Source of the DNA: Manduca sexta
Taxonomy: Eukaryota; Arthropoda; Insecta; Lepidoptera; Sphingidae
Assembly (NCBI RefSeq): GCF_014839805.1
Contig: NC_051132.1
Location: 5,952,001-6,016,000, forward strand
Reading direction: 5' to 3'
Length of the DNA stretch: 64,000 nucleotides
The position numbers and the translations under genes were made by a program. Below the pieces are notes generated by a model that saw only the letters and a program-made list of their open reading frames with translations, was not told the DNA's origin and ran no database searches. This document shows positions 23,450 to 36,176 of this stretch, in pieces (position 1 is the stretch's first letter; each line of letters opens with the position of its first letter).

Positions 23450-23706
23450 ACAAGACACACATCGCAGCTTAAGCACCGAAGGAGTATGCAGAGGTACATC
23501 CAGAGCACCCTCTTTGGCCATACGTCTTCCATCCCATGATAATGAGTCCCATGAGAGTGAGCCTATCGCCATTTCAGATACAAATTCTAGACTCCAGGCT
23601 GAAAATGGGCAAAAAAAAATCATCATCACTTTGGCCGATCCGGGTTTCGAACCTGGAACTTAAACCGGCTACGTACCGCGCAATACAACTACGCTATCGA
23701 GGCAGT
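23450..23706 (-). repeat. tRNA-headed SINE, family A
   Basis: Minus orientation: a degenerate A box near 23690-23706 (CGATAGCGTAGTTGTA) and a B box GGTTCGAAACCCGG (23641-23654), body with CTGGAGTCTAGAATTTGT, and an ACACACATCGC end near 23455. Confidence 0.75.
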
Positions 23707-24466
23707 CCAGTGATCGAAATATTATTAATTAATTTATGTACTGGGTGGATTATTGAGACGTAGGTTACTTTACCGCCGTTGTATGAAAACATTCTTATAT
23801 GACTATCCTTAATTTTCTGAATACAAATTAACCTGAATTTACAGCATTTATAAGTAAAATCAGAACAAAGTGGGCTTTTTAAATATCGGTCCTCAAAATT
23901 ACAATAATTACAAGACTGTAGAATCAACCTAGGTTTGGATAAAATTACGTTGCAAAAGCAAAGCTTCAACACATAATTTGTTAACCACATTCACGATTAA
24001 ATACGAGCAGGCTCATGCATGCGGTACAAAGAACAATTCATAATTATAATTAGGTATAATTGTGTCGACCGTCGAAGCGTTATCATATCTCATCAATTGA
24101 CATTCTATTTGTCCACTTACCATCAAGCCCAATGGGATCATTTTGCCGTGCACGACGCACGTATACAAAATATATATATCTATATTGCTCCATTGCCACT
24201 GAAGCCACTTTAAATATTTTGTACTCTATAGGGATCGATCAAAATATATCTTGTTGTGAGAGACACTATAAAAATCGTTCTAGTATAACGACTTACGCTT
24301 CGTCGGCAATGAAAGTTATTCCCCCTTTTTAGTGTATCCGCCACAGAGATTAAGGATGTTGGAAAGTCCAAGGAATATATGCGATCGAAAATAATTTTTC
24401 GATGACAAAGAATACTTAACGTTTATATTTTTCGTAAATCTAAAATATTTTTGTGTTAAAAAATGG

Positions 24467-24702
24467 TTAAGGCGATACCTCAAGGTCCATTTTCATACAT
24501 TTTCATACAAATTTAATATGACGAAATTTTAAAGGCCGAAATATCCATGATTATTAATTATTTTTACGTTTTTCTTTCAACTGCGAGAACTAATCACTAA
24601 CTAGACGTGAATTTAAATTCTTTACTTGCCAATACTTGTTTAGTTACCCAGATTAAAGGTGAAACAAAATGTATGAAAATGGACCTTGAGGTATCGCCTT
24701 AA
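24467..24702. mobile_element. MITE flanked by TTAA, about 33-bp perfect inverted ends
   Basis: Ends start GGCGATACCTCAAGGTCC and are perfect inverted repeats of about 33 bp (24471-24503 and 24666-24698). Both borders are TTAA, the target duplication of piggyBac-type elements. The interior is AT-rich and non-coding. Confidence 0.8.
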
Positions 24703-26939
24703 TATTGTTTTCCATTATTTAAGCCAGTACCTAATACAATATGTTGGCCATATTTTGCAATATTTAATTGTATTTAAAAAAAACTAAAAAGAATCCAAGT
24801 AAAGTAAGTTAGCTAACATTATTTATATTATCGACGAATATTTCATGTTAGATACCTTACTCGCTTTAGCTAGGGCTCAAAAATAAACTTAGAAATGGTA
24901 GACAGGCAGATGCATCGCATTTCGGAAGCTACCTAAGTTATTTATCTATTTCCATATTGCACGTCTCAGCGATCAGTTTTCTTCATTGCTTCTTCGCCTT
25001 AAAATAGTCGTAGAACACTGTCACCTACGAGTGAGGTTACATATATAATATGTAGATACGTCTAACTTGACGATAATGTTAACAATTAAGACCCGTATAC
25101 TATTTCCAGACTAACTGAAGCGCCGCCCACATACAACTATAATGTTCTATTTTATTATATTGTGCCGTATAAACTATGCTTCACATAAAACTTGTATGTA
25201 TAACTTATGCAACTATCAATTAATTTTGAATATTACTTCACCCATAAGATAATATGTACCTCATTTGTGAGTACTTTAGGCCCAATTTGATCCTGGAATC
25301 GAAATTTACCAACAGAGTCATTTAATAATTTCCTTATATTTAATAATTACGCAATAAAACAATGCAATAGATATCTTTAAACGAATTTAAGAAATAAAAA
25401 CAACTTCAGAATAGGACAGCGAATACATTTGCATTTAGTGTCTGAAAACCTGGGGCATGATTCTCTACGACAATGTCGAACTTGTAACACGGCGTGTTTC
25501 GTTAACTTCGTGTTATGACTGTGTAAGAGTATTCTGGATGCTAATTTGACATTTCATGAACATGATGAGGTGTGACACATCCGCCTTACGGGCATGTTAC
25601 GAATTGTCAAAATAACGTGCGGCAATCCAGCGCGTCTATGCGCGTTTAGACAAATTAATTATTTAGATACAACGACTGTATAATTTCTATTGACGATAGT
25701 ATCCTCTTTACATCGTGAAAACTCAAATATAATATTCTACCTTATCAGAAACAAAACAAACATAAATCCTAAATGATCGAATTAATATTCAAACCTATGT
25801 TTTTGTATCTTGATAGTCAAATTTGTGTTATGGGCTCAGCGGTGAAAAATAAGCTACTTTACTACTGGCAACCCGACTTTTGACAACAATTGAGGTCAAT
25901 CAAGTTTATTTTTTATTACTTCGATGTAATATTTCTATTAGTAAATAGTGTAGTGTATAGATAATAAATATAGACACGAGTACTGGTGGGACGTACGGGA
26001 GTAGGGAGAACGGGGAGCGACAGCTCGCCGCTCACTTCCAGCCCGGCCGCCGCGCGAGTAGCAGTGTCAGTGATTGCATGGGAATTGTTTTATTAAGTGC
26101 CCTCAAACCAAACATAACAAATAGATAGGCCAAACAAATATAAAACACTAATGAAGGTATCTTTTTAAACAATGTTTTCTTAATTATGTACATTACAATT
26201 AATACTATGTAGTTTCTTTGTGGTGAAAGTTTTGTACCTATAAAGTTTGATAACAATAAAGATTATTGAAGAAATTTTTACTAGTTATACATTATTGTTG
26301 TTATAAGTAATTGGTAGAGGTCTTAATCAAGGGCTTAGCCAGCTTTAAATTAAATATCAAAATCTTCAAAATGTGAATATCGATCCAGGGAAACAAAGCA
26401 AAAGTTTCATGTAGGTAATCCCAATCATTTTATACAATTATATACAAAAGCATGTAATCATGTTGAATCTAAAATTGTTTGTACAAACACTTTCTTTTTT
26501 ATTTTAGGAGACCAAAGGCATCTTACATTGAATACTAATGTTAACAAAACTGATAATATCAAATGTAATAATAAAATAATTTCTTTTACAGGATAGTGAA
26601 TGTAATGCAAGATATTCCAAATAAATAATAGTAAAATATACTCAGTTTTAACAACACATTATTTTTGTGTAATTTTTTATTTGTTGTTCAGTCTTAGATA
26701 ACATAAGTAAAATTTCTATACATGAGTTTGAATGTTTGTTAATTAATCAGTTTTACCTTAATAACTAAACGAATGTGTATGAAATATGGTACTCAGACAG
26801 TGAGCTGTGGATTGAATAGAGTACTTTTATTCCAAAAAGATTAATGCCGGTTGAGCGGCAAATAGAAGTTACTAGGTAATAGAGCTATAAATTTTTAAAA
26901 ACAACGTTTAATAGGCAATATACACTTATTTTAATTATT

Positions 26940-27245
26940 GGTGGTAAGTCTGTTATATGTGAGTGTCTGTCTTGATAGTTATAAGGTGTCTACGGCAATG
27001 TCTATTTCTATAGCCAAGTTAAACTGTGTCCATGCACTGATGTGTACCAGTTTAGAGGAAATTGTAACTAGCGTAATTACTTTATAAGACCTAAAATCTT
27101 TGTCTCATTCTGAAAACCTACTGTGGAACGTCACATAGTGCTTTACAATTCAAAGTTCCGGATGGCATTGTAACTGTTTATGGGCGGTCGTATCGCTTAT
27201 CATCAGGTAAACGGCATCCTCGTCACATTATTTAACTAAATAAAA
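26940..27245 (+). repeat. LINE 3' tail (CR1-like)
   Basis: Carries GGTGTCTACGGCAATGTCTA, GTAACTGTTTATGGGCGGTC, CTTATCATCAGG and an A-rich end, the order of the ubiquitous lepidopteran LINE tail. The copy at 45205-45525 aligns with it. Confidence 0.6.
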
Positions 27246-28059
27246 AAGAATTTGAGTTAATGCCTTGTCGATTGCAACAAATTTTATAATGGAAGGTCCG
27301 TAGAATTCCTATTAATATACGTTGTTAGCGCTAATTTAACATAAACTGCATAAGCACAACAGCATTTACTATTATTCATATAACAGCATTCGAGTAAAAT
27401 CTTCAGTAGCATTCAATATATCAATTCAATTCAATTTTTAAAATGTGGCTTTAGTAAACAAATCAAGTAAATAAGTCTATGACATTGACATTTGACAATA
27501 ATTTTGAAGTTATATTTTTCGTTTGAAAACAATCACAATCTACAGAAATTTCTTTAAATTATTTTTATATTCCTTTCATGTTTCTTACTTTTAAGTATAT
27601 ACAAAATGGGATTAAATAAAGTTTGGCAGTGATTTATTCGAGTTACATCATTTAATATCACGAATACAAACAAAAAAGCCTTTTCAAAAAAAACCGATAC
27701 TTGCCGATTCGAGGGGATGAAAGATTTCTGAACGCATTAACACATCGTAATATCAAAAATATTAAGCATAGACAACCTATCGTATGGCATACACAATACC
27801 TATTTTTCAATTACACATCGTGGCGCGTGTATGAAACGCGTTTGTGTTTAGAGCTTGTTTTGACAACACGCGTTTACGGTGTGTTATCGCGAGTAGCATA
27901 GGGAATCAACCTACTGACGACGAACATGCTAACATGACTAACTGTCTGCACCGTATAGTTCTAACTTCTCCTTGATGCGGTAGTTTGAAGTCTTGTTAGA
28001 CTCACAAACTCCACCTTATTTGGCGTCAACACAGCGTACAGGATATATTGTCCCAAAAC

Positions 28060-28235
28060 GCGTAGGCAGAGGCACAACTAGGGCACTTTTGGCAGTGTAA
28101 ATTCTGTTCCATGATGAGATTAGGTGACCCTATCGGGGTAATACTAAGAAGGATACAAATTATTAATACCCAATTACGATTCAAACCCTAGACCTCAGAC
28201 AGTCGTAACGCACACACAATACAACTGCACCACTG
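28060..28235 (-). repeat. Degraded tRNA-headed SINE, family A
   Basis: GGGCACTTTTGGCA, TTCTGTTCCATGATGAGAT, GACCCTATCG, then a weak B box and CAATACAACTGCACCACTGAAG match family A in order, with many changes. Confidence 0.55.
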
Positions 28236-28254
28236 AAGACGACTTATATTGGTG

Positions 28255-28475
28255 TTGGTTCCCAGGTCTTTGTGTGGTCATACATTGTAGTGCAATAATG
28301 CCAGTTAGTAGAAATCTTGAGTACATACTTAGTGGCAACTAATTACTGAACATTATAGAACTTACGGCCTAAACTATAGAGCCGACAATCCCATTTATAG
28401 ATAGCGTGCTGTAGTAACTGTTTATGGACAATCGATTATCTCATAGTGATATGCTCATTCCGTTGCTTAGTTAGA
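28255..28475 (+). repeat. Degraded LINE 3' tail
   Basis: Weak match to the LINE tail order: TAGTAACTGTTTATGGACAATC then TCTCATAGTGATATGCTC, ending in an A-rich stretch. Confidence 0.35.
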
Positions 28476-28512
28476 TAAAAAGAATAATCTGACTGGAAAT
28501 AATTTAGTGCAA

Positions 28513-29200
28513 TCTATACTATTATATAAAGCTGAAGCATTTGTTTGAACGTTCTAGTCTCAAGAACTATTGGTTTTTTTTTTTTTTGCTTTTTATTATT
28601 TAACAAAAGGCATAACACAGAACACAATCATTATAAAGAATACTTAAGCACTAAATTACATTAAGACTAGATTGTATTCCTTAAACCTATGCCCTAATTG
28701 AAATTATACTACGGAAACGACTCTACAAAAAAACAATAAACAATTAACAAAATAAACATCTGCTTATACTTAATTGAGTTATGTAGACATAAATTGTATG
28801 GAAACTAAATTGTGCTACCTACAAACTACTTAATTTTCGAATACTATTTAAAAACAGGTTTGAATTGAATTGAAATTAGTGTTGGATACCACATTTACCG
28901 AGGAAAGGCTATATAACATCACGCTAGACTAATAAGCAACAAATATGTATGACAGAGTAGATCCTCTTAAAAAGTTCTATTAAAATATAATATTATAAAT
29001 AAAGTCCCCTGCCGCATTTGTCTGTCTGTCTGGAAGCAATAAACTCAGAAACTACCCAACGGATTTCGATGAAATTTCGTATAGAGATAGTTTAAGACTC
29101 TGGGAAAAACATAGATTACTTTCTATCCCAGGAAAATATATAGCGGGACTTTTATCCCGGAAAAACTTTTTAACGCAGGCGGAGCCGTGAGCAAAGGCTA
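28513..29200 (+). mobile_element. Helitron, interrupted
   Basis: The 5' end TCTATACTATTATATAAAGC matches the end of the Helitron at 50032-51275. 28945-29200 matches its 3' half (CCTCTTAAAAAGTT, AAGTCCCCTGCCGCATTTGTC, GGCGGAGCCGTGAGCAAA) without an intact CTAG. A T-rich retroelement-like insert occupies about 28570-28940. Confidence 0.5.
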
Positions 29201-29739
29201 TAAAATAATAAAATACAGTCACAGTGGTTGCAGCCAGTGAGCTGTGGCAAAGAGACCGCATTACTCTTAATATGATATTATATTCGATAATTTTGTTGGT
29301 AGGTTTTTTCCATTCAACAAAAGAGTAACGATATTATGTTTTTGAAAGAGTTCAATCCAAAGTGTGATAATGCTTCAGTGTTCCGAAAATAAACCCACGA
29401 TACTCCTGAGACCTAATCCAGGAAAACACTTTCAGGAGAACAAATGACAAAAGTTAGTAATTATACGACTGTCGTAAGCGTTACGGTTATTACTGTGAAT
29501 TCGTACTTTACGAATTAAAATGTTAAACGGTATCAGTCGTGCTAAACAAACTTAGGAAGTATTTAAGGGAACAGGAATGAACTCGATGCACGCACACGCA
29601 AAAATCAACGATATTATTAGCAATTTCCTGTCATAGATTAATATACTGAAGAAATATAAGGATATAAATAGGAGTGTAGGTATCGTTGCTAGATTATGTT
29701 TATCTTGTATTCATAAAAAACAATGATAGAAAAGTGGAA

Positions 29740-30015
29740 AATGGAACGGACTGCCGGGAAAAATTTCCGCAGGTTCAAAATCCAAAAGCACGGCACCTCT
29801 GACTTTTTTAAAGTTATAAATGTATATTTGTGAATTATCGCTTGATTTAACCGTGAACGAAAACCTGCATGTCTGAAATTCTTTATAAAAAGTTCATAGG
29901 TATGTGACGTTTGCCAACACGCTAGGCCAGCTTGGTGGATTAAGGCCTATTTCTTCGTAGTGGTAAAGGAGGCGCGTGCCCAGTAGTGGGACAGAATACA
30001 GGGCTGAAAGTATTA
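29740..30015 (+). repeat. SINE, family C, degraded
   Basis: Blocks GGAACGGACTGCCGGG, CGCAGGTTCAAAATCC (B box), GGCACCTCTGACTTTTTTAA, GCTAGGCCAGCTTGGTGG and AATACAGGGCTGA occur in the same order as in the better copy at 60769-61090. Confidence 0.7.
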
Positions 30016-30255
30016 AGTATTATTTTTATGTATATTTATTGATTTATTTTCGTAATACAACTTTGATTGTAACAGCTGTGTTATAAATCAAAATATTTTG
30101 ATTTAAATAAAGTATAACTTAATCTGCAATATAATACAATATTATATTTGCTATAATGTTCGTAATTCCGGATTGGAAATAAATAGAAAATTATATTTCT
30201 ATAAACATTATGATTTAAATATATGGTTCATTGCCTATATTTTTATTTCATTTAA

Positions 30256-30419
30256 GGGGGCAGCGCGAACGCTATCCCCCACTCCCAAAAATTACACGTC
30301 CGAGTTACCCACTTTAGGGGTAATCGCGGGGGTCATACTCAATCGCAATGCTATGATTGAGCCCTCGCCCCGGGGGAACTGCCTTTATGATTACAGTTAT
30401 CCCTACGCCAGGTAAGTAT
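30256..30419 (-). ncRNA. U1 spliceosomal snRNA gene or divergent copy
   Basis: On the minus strand the 164-nt segment starts ATACTTACCTGGCG, the universal U1 5' end that pairs with 5' splice sites. Stem-loops I and II can form, the second with perfect CTCAATC/GATTGAG arms. An Sm site AATTTTTGG lies at 30285-30293, and the 3' stem-loop is GATAGCGTTCGCGCTG inside G and C runs (30256-30280). Length and order match insect U1 exactly. The protein-binding loops differ: loop I has ATCATAAAGG rather than ATCACGAAGG (U1-70K site), and loop II lacks the usual ATTGCAC order (U1A site). It may be a variant U1 or a decaying copy. A protein-like open frame on the plus strand here is a shadow: its apparent splice donor is the complement of the U1 5' end. 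I could not identify a proximal sequence element with certainty. Confidence 0.85.
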
Positions 30420-33400
30420 GCTATAACTCGTAATGCGTCAATCAAGTCTATATTTAACGGAGAATCTTGACATCGCGATTCAGATTTATGGAGCAGCGCC
30501 GCCTGTTGAACATTTCACGAACGTACGAGGGATGCTGGGGATGTATTTTCCACGTCCGAACAAAATATTGCACCGGTATAAATAGGGCGGGCGAGTGTAA
30601 TGAAACGCTTTGAGGTTATAGCGAAAGTTCTCGCTTTATATACTCAAAGGATTATAATTGATTTTCATATTAAATTGGTTTGTTAATCATATTTGCAAAC
30701 TTTCACGTCTATATTTAACTATTCTGTGACTGGTTGCAACGCTTGACATATCACACGAAAATCGTGATTGTAATTACAAGCCGCGGTTTGGTCCGGAGTT
30801 TCCGATAAGTGGCGGAATTAAAAAAAGTTAGTTTACATTCCAATATTTTCTTTATCCAAACGTGGTCTTTATTACCTGTTAGTACGAGATCCCGCTGCAG
30901 AATTAGTGTACTCATCGGTTTTTTAGAGTCTTTATGTGTATTATCATGAAGTGGACGATATTTTATTTGAAAAACAAATGAATGAAATGTTTTCCGAAAA
31001 ATCAATTAACAATAATTTAATTAAAAATATTAGCGGCCAAGTTTTAATAGGCAACCTAGTAGATATATATTCTTCTAAGCATAAATATGTGTAAGAATGT
31101 AGTTTTTAACATATACTCGATGAGTGCACTAATTCTGCAGCGGGATCTTAGACTATATTGTCTTAAAGCATATTTTATAGCTTTTCATTGAATTTAAATA
31201 TTAATTGATTGGTTATATTTCCAAAAAAAGAACAAAATACGTCATGCAATAAAATATTTTGTACTATTTAGAATATGCACGAGTTTTAAACACGCATGAA
31301 CTAGAATTTACCGTAATAATAAAGCTATATAACTAGCTTGCGGATACTCAAATAAACCTATTCTTGTTATAATGAATAAGCCACCTACTTTAATGTCGGC
31401 TTCATGAATGAAACGTAATTATAGGGCTATTATCATTCAAACATAATTTATGTTTTACATAGAAAAATGGCAGTCATATCTGTCTGTGTGTTCATATAAT
31501 TTTCGTTGCTTTTACTTCTTGGAATAAGGTTTTTCTTTAAATATATTATAGTTTAAGGATAAGATTTATTATAATTTATAAACATAATGGAGTCTGTGAA
31601 AGAAAAAAGTCTATTATTTATATTATCTCATAGAGTACAAAAAGTATATTTCACTGAAATTCTCTATGTTTTTATTTTATACAAAACCCTCTATAAAGTC
31701 AAAAATAAAATGTGTTTTTTGTCCTTTAAATATATAAATGCCTATTAATATTTTTAGATTAATATTTTTTAGAACTAGGGGAATTAATAAATGAATAAAA
31801 TAATATTTAGTCGTGGGACCGTTAAGGAATGACATCATCAAATTCTATTATCAAATCGCCTATACGTTTAGTTAAATATAAAAAAAAATTGTTGTAAAGC
31901 AAAGTAAGCAAAGTATATTTTTATGAAGAGATCCTATCAACAAATCGCCTTTTTTGTGTGAAGAAAATTAAATACCTTTGTTTTTTTTTAAAGTGAAAAA
32001 TATTGTTGATAAGAACACAAAAATGTGGGAGCGATTAGAAGTGAATTTGTTCATCTTATGTAGACGACTATACCTACCGACATCAATTTTACAAAAGACT
32101 TATCAACGTTATCCAATTTCTTTTGTAGTAGATAAAATCTAACCTACCCACGTCAATTTCCTCGAGCTTGCTTTGACTTGCTAAACGTGCAATACGGACC
32201 ACTTCCCTTGTCTTGTTATTCAGCGCATTGAATTTATATTGTATCCATCCATTTAAATATAACCCGGTAATGCACCTACTGTAAATTTGTAATAGAATGT
32301 TATTTGTTTGAAACCTTTCTATAAACTAAACAACGAATTGACAATAGTTTAGCGAAAATAAGCAATTACTGAAACAAAGACAGGTGTTCGAACTAGTATA
32401 AAAAACGGTTAAAGTTAGAAAAAGACAGCAATACATAAACAACGCGCGTGAAGAGTGAAAGTGCAATGTTAGAAAGCCAAAAGAGTACTAAAAAAACATC
32501 AATTTGTTTCTTTTTCGAAATAGTACGAAACATCGACTTCTTATCGATTTATTTGTTGAAAACGATAGTTATTACAGTTCGCTACAGGCCACAATAGCGC
32601 CATAGAAAAAACACAATGGATTGAGTAACTGGTATACACTTTGGTATTTGGGAATGGTTGATTGTAGTATCATTTATAGCAATATGACTAATAAATAGGA
32701 ACTCTTATATAGATATACTGACTTAACTTTAATTATATAATGTGTCGTATGACCTACGTATCTAAAAGTAATATATAAGGAAAATCTAGAGTTTCTCAGT
32801 GTCTAGGAAGCATTTGTTACTGTTGCTGTTGTATATTAACTATGGAATCATTCAGGAAAAATGAAATTCTGATACTGCACTTATTTTTTTATTCCAGAAA
32901 CATTAGATTATGTAACGTGTTTTTACAAGGACTGTAATTAATAATGAACACGATATAGATATTTTCATATAAACGATCAACAAATGCAATAATAAAACGC
33001 CTAAAACACTAGCTGGTTAATGCTCAAAGCAATTAAAGATGACGGAAAATCGCCTGGTTAATTGCCGTTCATTGATTATAATGCATCACCTATGTAAACA
33101 CTAAACAGCAGGCCACAAAAAAACAAGTAAACAGACAAGTACGAATTATAAGTAAACAAAAGAAACTACCGTTTATTGCCAGCCAGTGTTATATTTTTAA
33201 TTTTAATTCTAGCATCAGTTGGACTAATGAAGTTTTAATAAAAGTTGTAGATGCTTCATAAACTGTATTCTAGTGGCATCCTAAAATTTAGATAGTTACC
33301 ACAATAGACTATAGATTACGTTGGCATAGATTAAAGTTTATCGTCATCGAACAAATGTTCCATAAAATGTCCTATATAATACAAATGAACATGATAACAC

Positions 33401-34573
33401 GCTCTTTACTTTCATGCGCCATATTGAAGCTTATAATAATAATAATAAGTTATCTATGTGTGCGGTAATGCGTCATTTTTGAAAGCAGAGTTCAGTGCAG
33501 GTGCCGTATCTACTTTTTTACTAAAATATCATTGCCTTGAACAGTTAAGCTGCTATTAAATCTGCGGACATTTAACCAAATGTCGTCTTATGACCACAAA
33601 CTGTAGTCAGAGATTAGTGAATCGAGCTTGGAGCTAGCGTGAAATTTATGTTACCATTAGGGTTGAACAATCGGACAATGCTTTATCCCTCGTAGATAAA
33701 TTATTACTTCAGACACTAAAAGATTTTAGTTTAGAATTAAGAAAAAATATTTTATATCTGTTTTACGATGCAGTTCGGTTCACTAATGTTTTTTTTTTTT
33801 GAGGCAAAGATTGCGTAATGCCTTTTGAATATGAATTTCAACTAACAATTGAATTAGTTACTTCTACGTACTGAATAACTTATCTTAATATATATGGTTG
33901 AAATCTATAAAATTTGAAATCAGTCAGAAACTTGTAAATTCCGAATCTGTTGGTCGCCTTTCTTTCATTATATCAAAAGGGCTCTACGAATAAAATCTCT
34001 ACATAAAAAAAACAGTCAAACTAACTTTCTGTACCACATTCTTACCTGTTTCCGTTTTACACAAAGAGGGGAAAAACAAAGATAGCGTCTACACCTCGCC
34101 GCTGGCGTTGAACGTTCAATAAAGCACTATTTCACTATCTACGACACAAACGTAAAGCAATACTGGATGGGGCATTACAATGATATAAAAAAAATATACC
34201 TATATTTGATTAACAATAATTCAATTAAATTGATGTTTATCATTTACGGTATTGCCTAACCATTCTTAGGTCAGAATAAATGTGAGTATAACATATAGAA
34301 AAATCACAGGTCTCTTGAATTTCAATATCATTGGCCCTTTTAAATTAATGTTCTAATTGTGTATTGTAAAAATGGTTAGATGCTAGAAAATAACAGCTAG
34401 CCCAGCATAGTAACTATTGTGGATTTGGATGAGATTTACGAAATAGATAGACCAAGTCTTGAATTACTTTTCAACCAGGAACGGAGAACAATGCAATGTT
34501 ATTCTGAAAGTAAACTTTCATGTTTTCAGACTCGGTACATTAGTAAAAGTTAATAATTAAAAAATAAGGTAGT

Positions 34574-34748
34574 CAGGGGGCCCTATTTTGTCTACAGGTA
34601 TTCTAATGGAAGGATAGTTTGGAAAGCCGTATAGGTCAATAAGAGGTTTTTGGCTCTTATTCCTATGCGGCTATCAAATATGTCCAATTAAAATGCCCGG
34701 AATCGGAAAAATACGGATATGCCTCGGTAAACGAAATAGAACCCGCTG
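34574..34748. mobile_element. Foldback MITE with a central hairpin
   Basis: Imperfect ends GGGCCCTATTTTGTCTAC (34579-34596) and GTAAACGAAATAGAACCC (34727-34744) are inverted copies. The middle forms a hairpin: GCCGTATAGGTCAATAAGAG (34626-34645) against CTCTTATTCCTATGCGGC. Confidence 0.6.
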
Positions 34749-35833
34749 ATTATAATGTAATTTGTTCTATTATATTATTTTCCGTAGTTTTCTCTATTCA
34801 CTTCCAGTAAACAATAATACTAACAAATTTAAATTGTTGTTTACTCTTATTTTATAGGCGGTTTCAATGTCGCGCTATGGTGAGGCTATTCTGCAATTTC
34901 TTGGCAATAATTTATATAATTCATTTATAATATTATTTTAATTTCTATATAATATTTGTATTTGTAAGGTTGATAATGAAAATTATGAATTGTTAATAGC
35001 AACGGGTACTTCGCTGAGGTTTTTTCATAAATTATGAATTATTTTTTCCAAATAAGGTTTTGGGTTCTATAAAACATTAAAATTTATAATTTCGACGAAT
35101 ATACATTTGCTCTGTTTTCTTAACATATAATTGTGAAAAGATGCGACGGTGACAGGACGTGAGGGACAGTACTCTTCTTTATAAAACAAGCTCAATGATT
35201 CAAAATAAGAAATGTTGAAGTGCTAATAGAAAAAAAAATTAGGCATGACAATTATAACTTACGACATTTAGAGATCTTAAATTAATTCAGTAGGACAATA
35301 TTATTGTATTTCAAAACAAAACATGATTACGAAATAAAGACGTAATCCTACACTACCATCAGATTTTAATGAAATTTGCTTTTATTAGATATTTGATACA
35401 CGCGAAGGATACTTAGACTTTAATTATTAACTTCAAAGACTTTTCATTAAACATAAATGTGGATCAAATGGTCGTATTAAAAAGAAATCTCTAAGGAATA
35501 CAACATTATAATAATATGATGTAATCTACCAAACTATTAGTAAATAAAATTTTATGTCCATTATTCGTGTCAGATAGCCAAAGAATCTAACTTTACACAT
35601 CTTAACTATCAAAACTATATATAAAAGACAATAGTTAAACATCTGTAGATCACAAAACCGTACATGTAACAATTTTCCACTATACAATTATCGTTCTAAA
35701 AACACTATCTTCCGAACAAGCAGAGTGTAAAAACCATCGCGTTGCAGAATCTCTCTGCTACTTTTTTTCATTCAACCGCCTCGTCGCAAAGCAATTGCTC
35801 GGCTTTAGTTGTTATTTTTTTGAAAGCTATCAC

Positions 35834-35840
35834 TATATAA
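35834..35840 (+). promoter_or_regulatory. TATA box of Osiris gene 2
   Basis: TATATAA about 50 bases before the start codon. The expected transcription start near 35865 leaves a 5' UTR of about 25 bases. Confidence 0.65.
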
Positions 35841-35890
35841 GAGTTCGAACCTCCCTTTCATACCTATTAGACCAACAAGAGTCGGAGAAA

Positions 35891-36176
35891 ATGTATCGGC
35901 TGGTGTTGTTATCGGTTCTTGCTTCGGCTTTGGGATCTCTGCTCGACGGTGACTTGCAGTTAGCAGATGGAATCAAATTAGTCAGCGTGCCAGTATCGAA
36001 CAGTTTGGAGGATGAAGGTAGATCGTTTGGGAACTCGCCTTTATTCAAGATGGCGAAGTTTCTTCAAGGACACGAGTTGCGAGTGAAGTTGCCCAATTTG
36101 ATCGAGAAGGATAAGATAACGCAAGTCTTTGCTGAGTCGCTGAAGGCAGTTGATGAGACGTACAAGGAAAATGCGG
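35891..36176 (+). CDS. Osiris gene 2, exon 1 (signal peptide and N-terminal domain)
   Basis: Encodes residues 1-95 and the first base of codon 96. The start is the ATG at 35891, because MYRLVLLSVLASALG is a typical signal peptide and a TATATAA box lies 51-57 bases upstream. The open frame reads past the donor to 36214, so the splice call rests on GGTAAGC and on the phase match with exon 2. The reading frame also runs upstream to 35795, but that part overlaps the TATA box and should not be translated. Confidence 0.88.

Larger units (their letters stand above)
22530..35890. other. Intergenic region between divergent Osiris genes
   Basis: Holds the U1 snRNA gene (30256-30419), SINEs, two LINE tails, a Helitron, MITEs at 24467 and 34574, and a GC-rich islet at 25980-26070. 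31000-34500 is plain AT-rich sequence where I see no gene or clear repeat. Confidence 0.6.

Noticed and set aside
30173..30415. Open frame with a perfect acceptor and donor, resembling an exon
   Set aside because: It is the antisense of the U1 snRNA; the donor-like GTAAGTAT is the complement of the U1 5' end.
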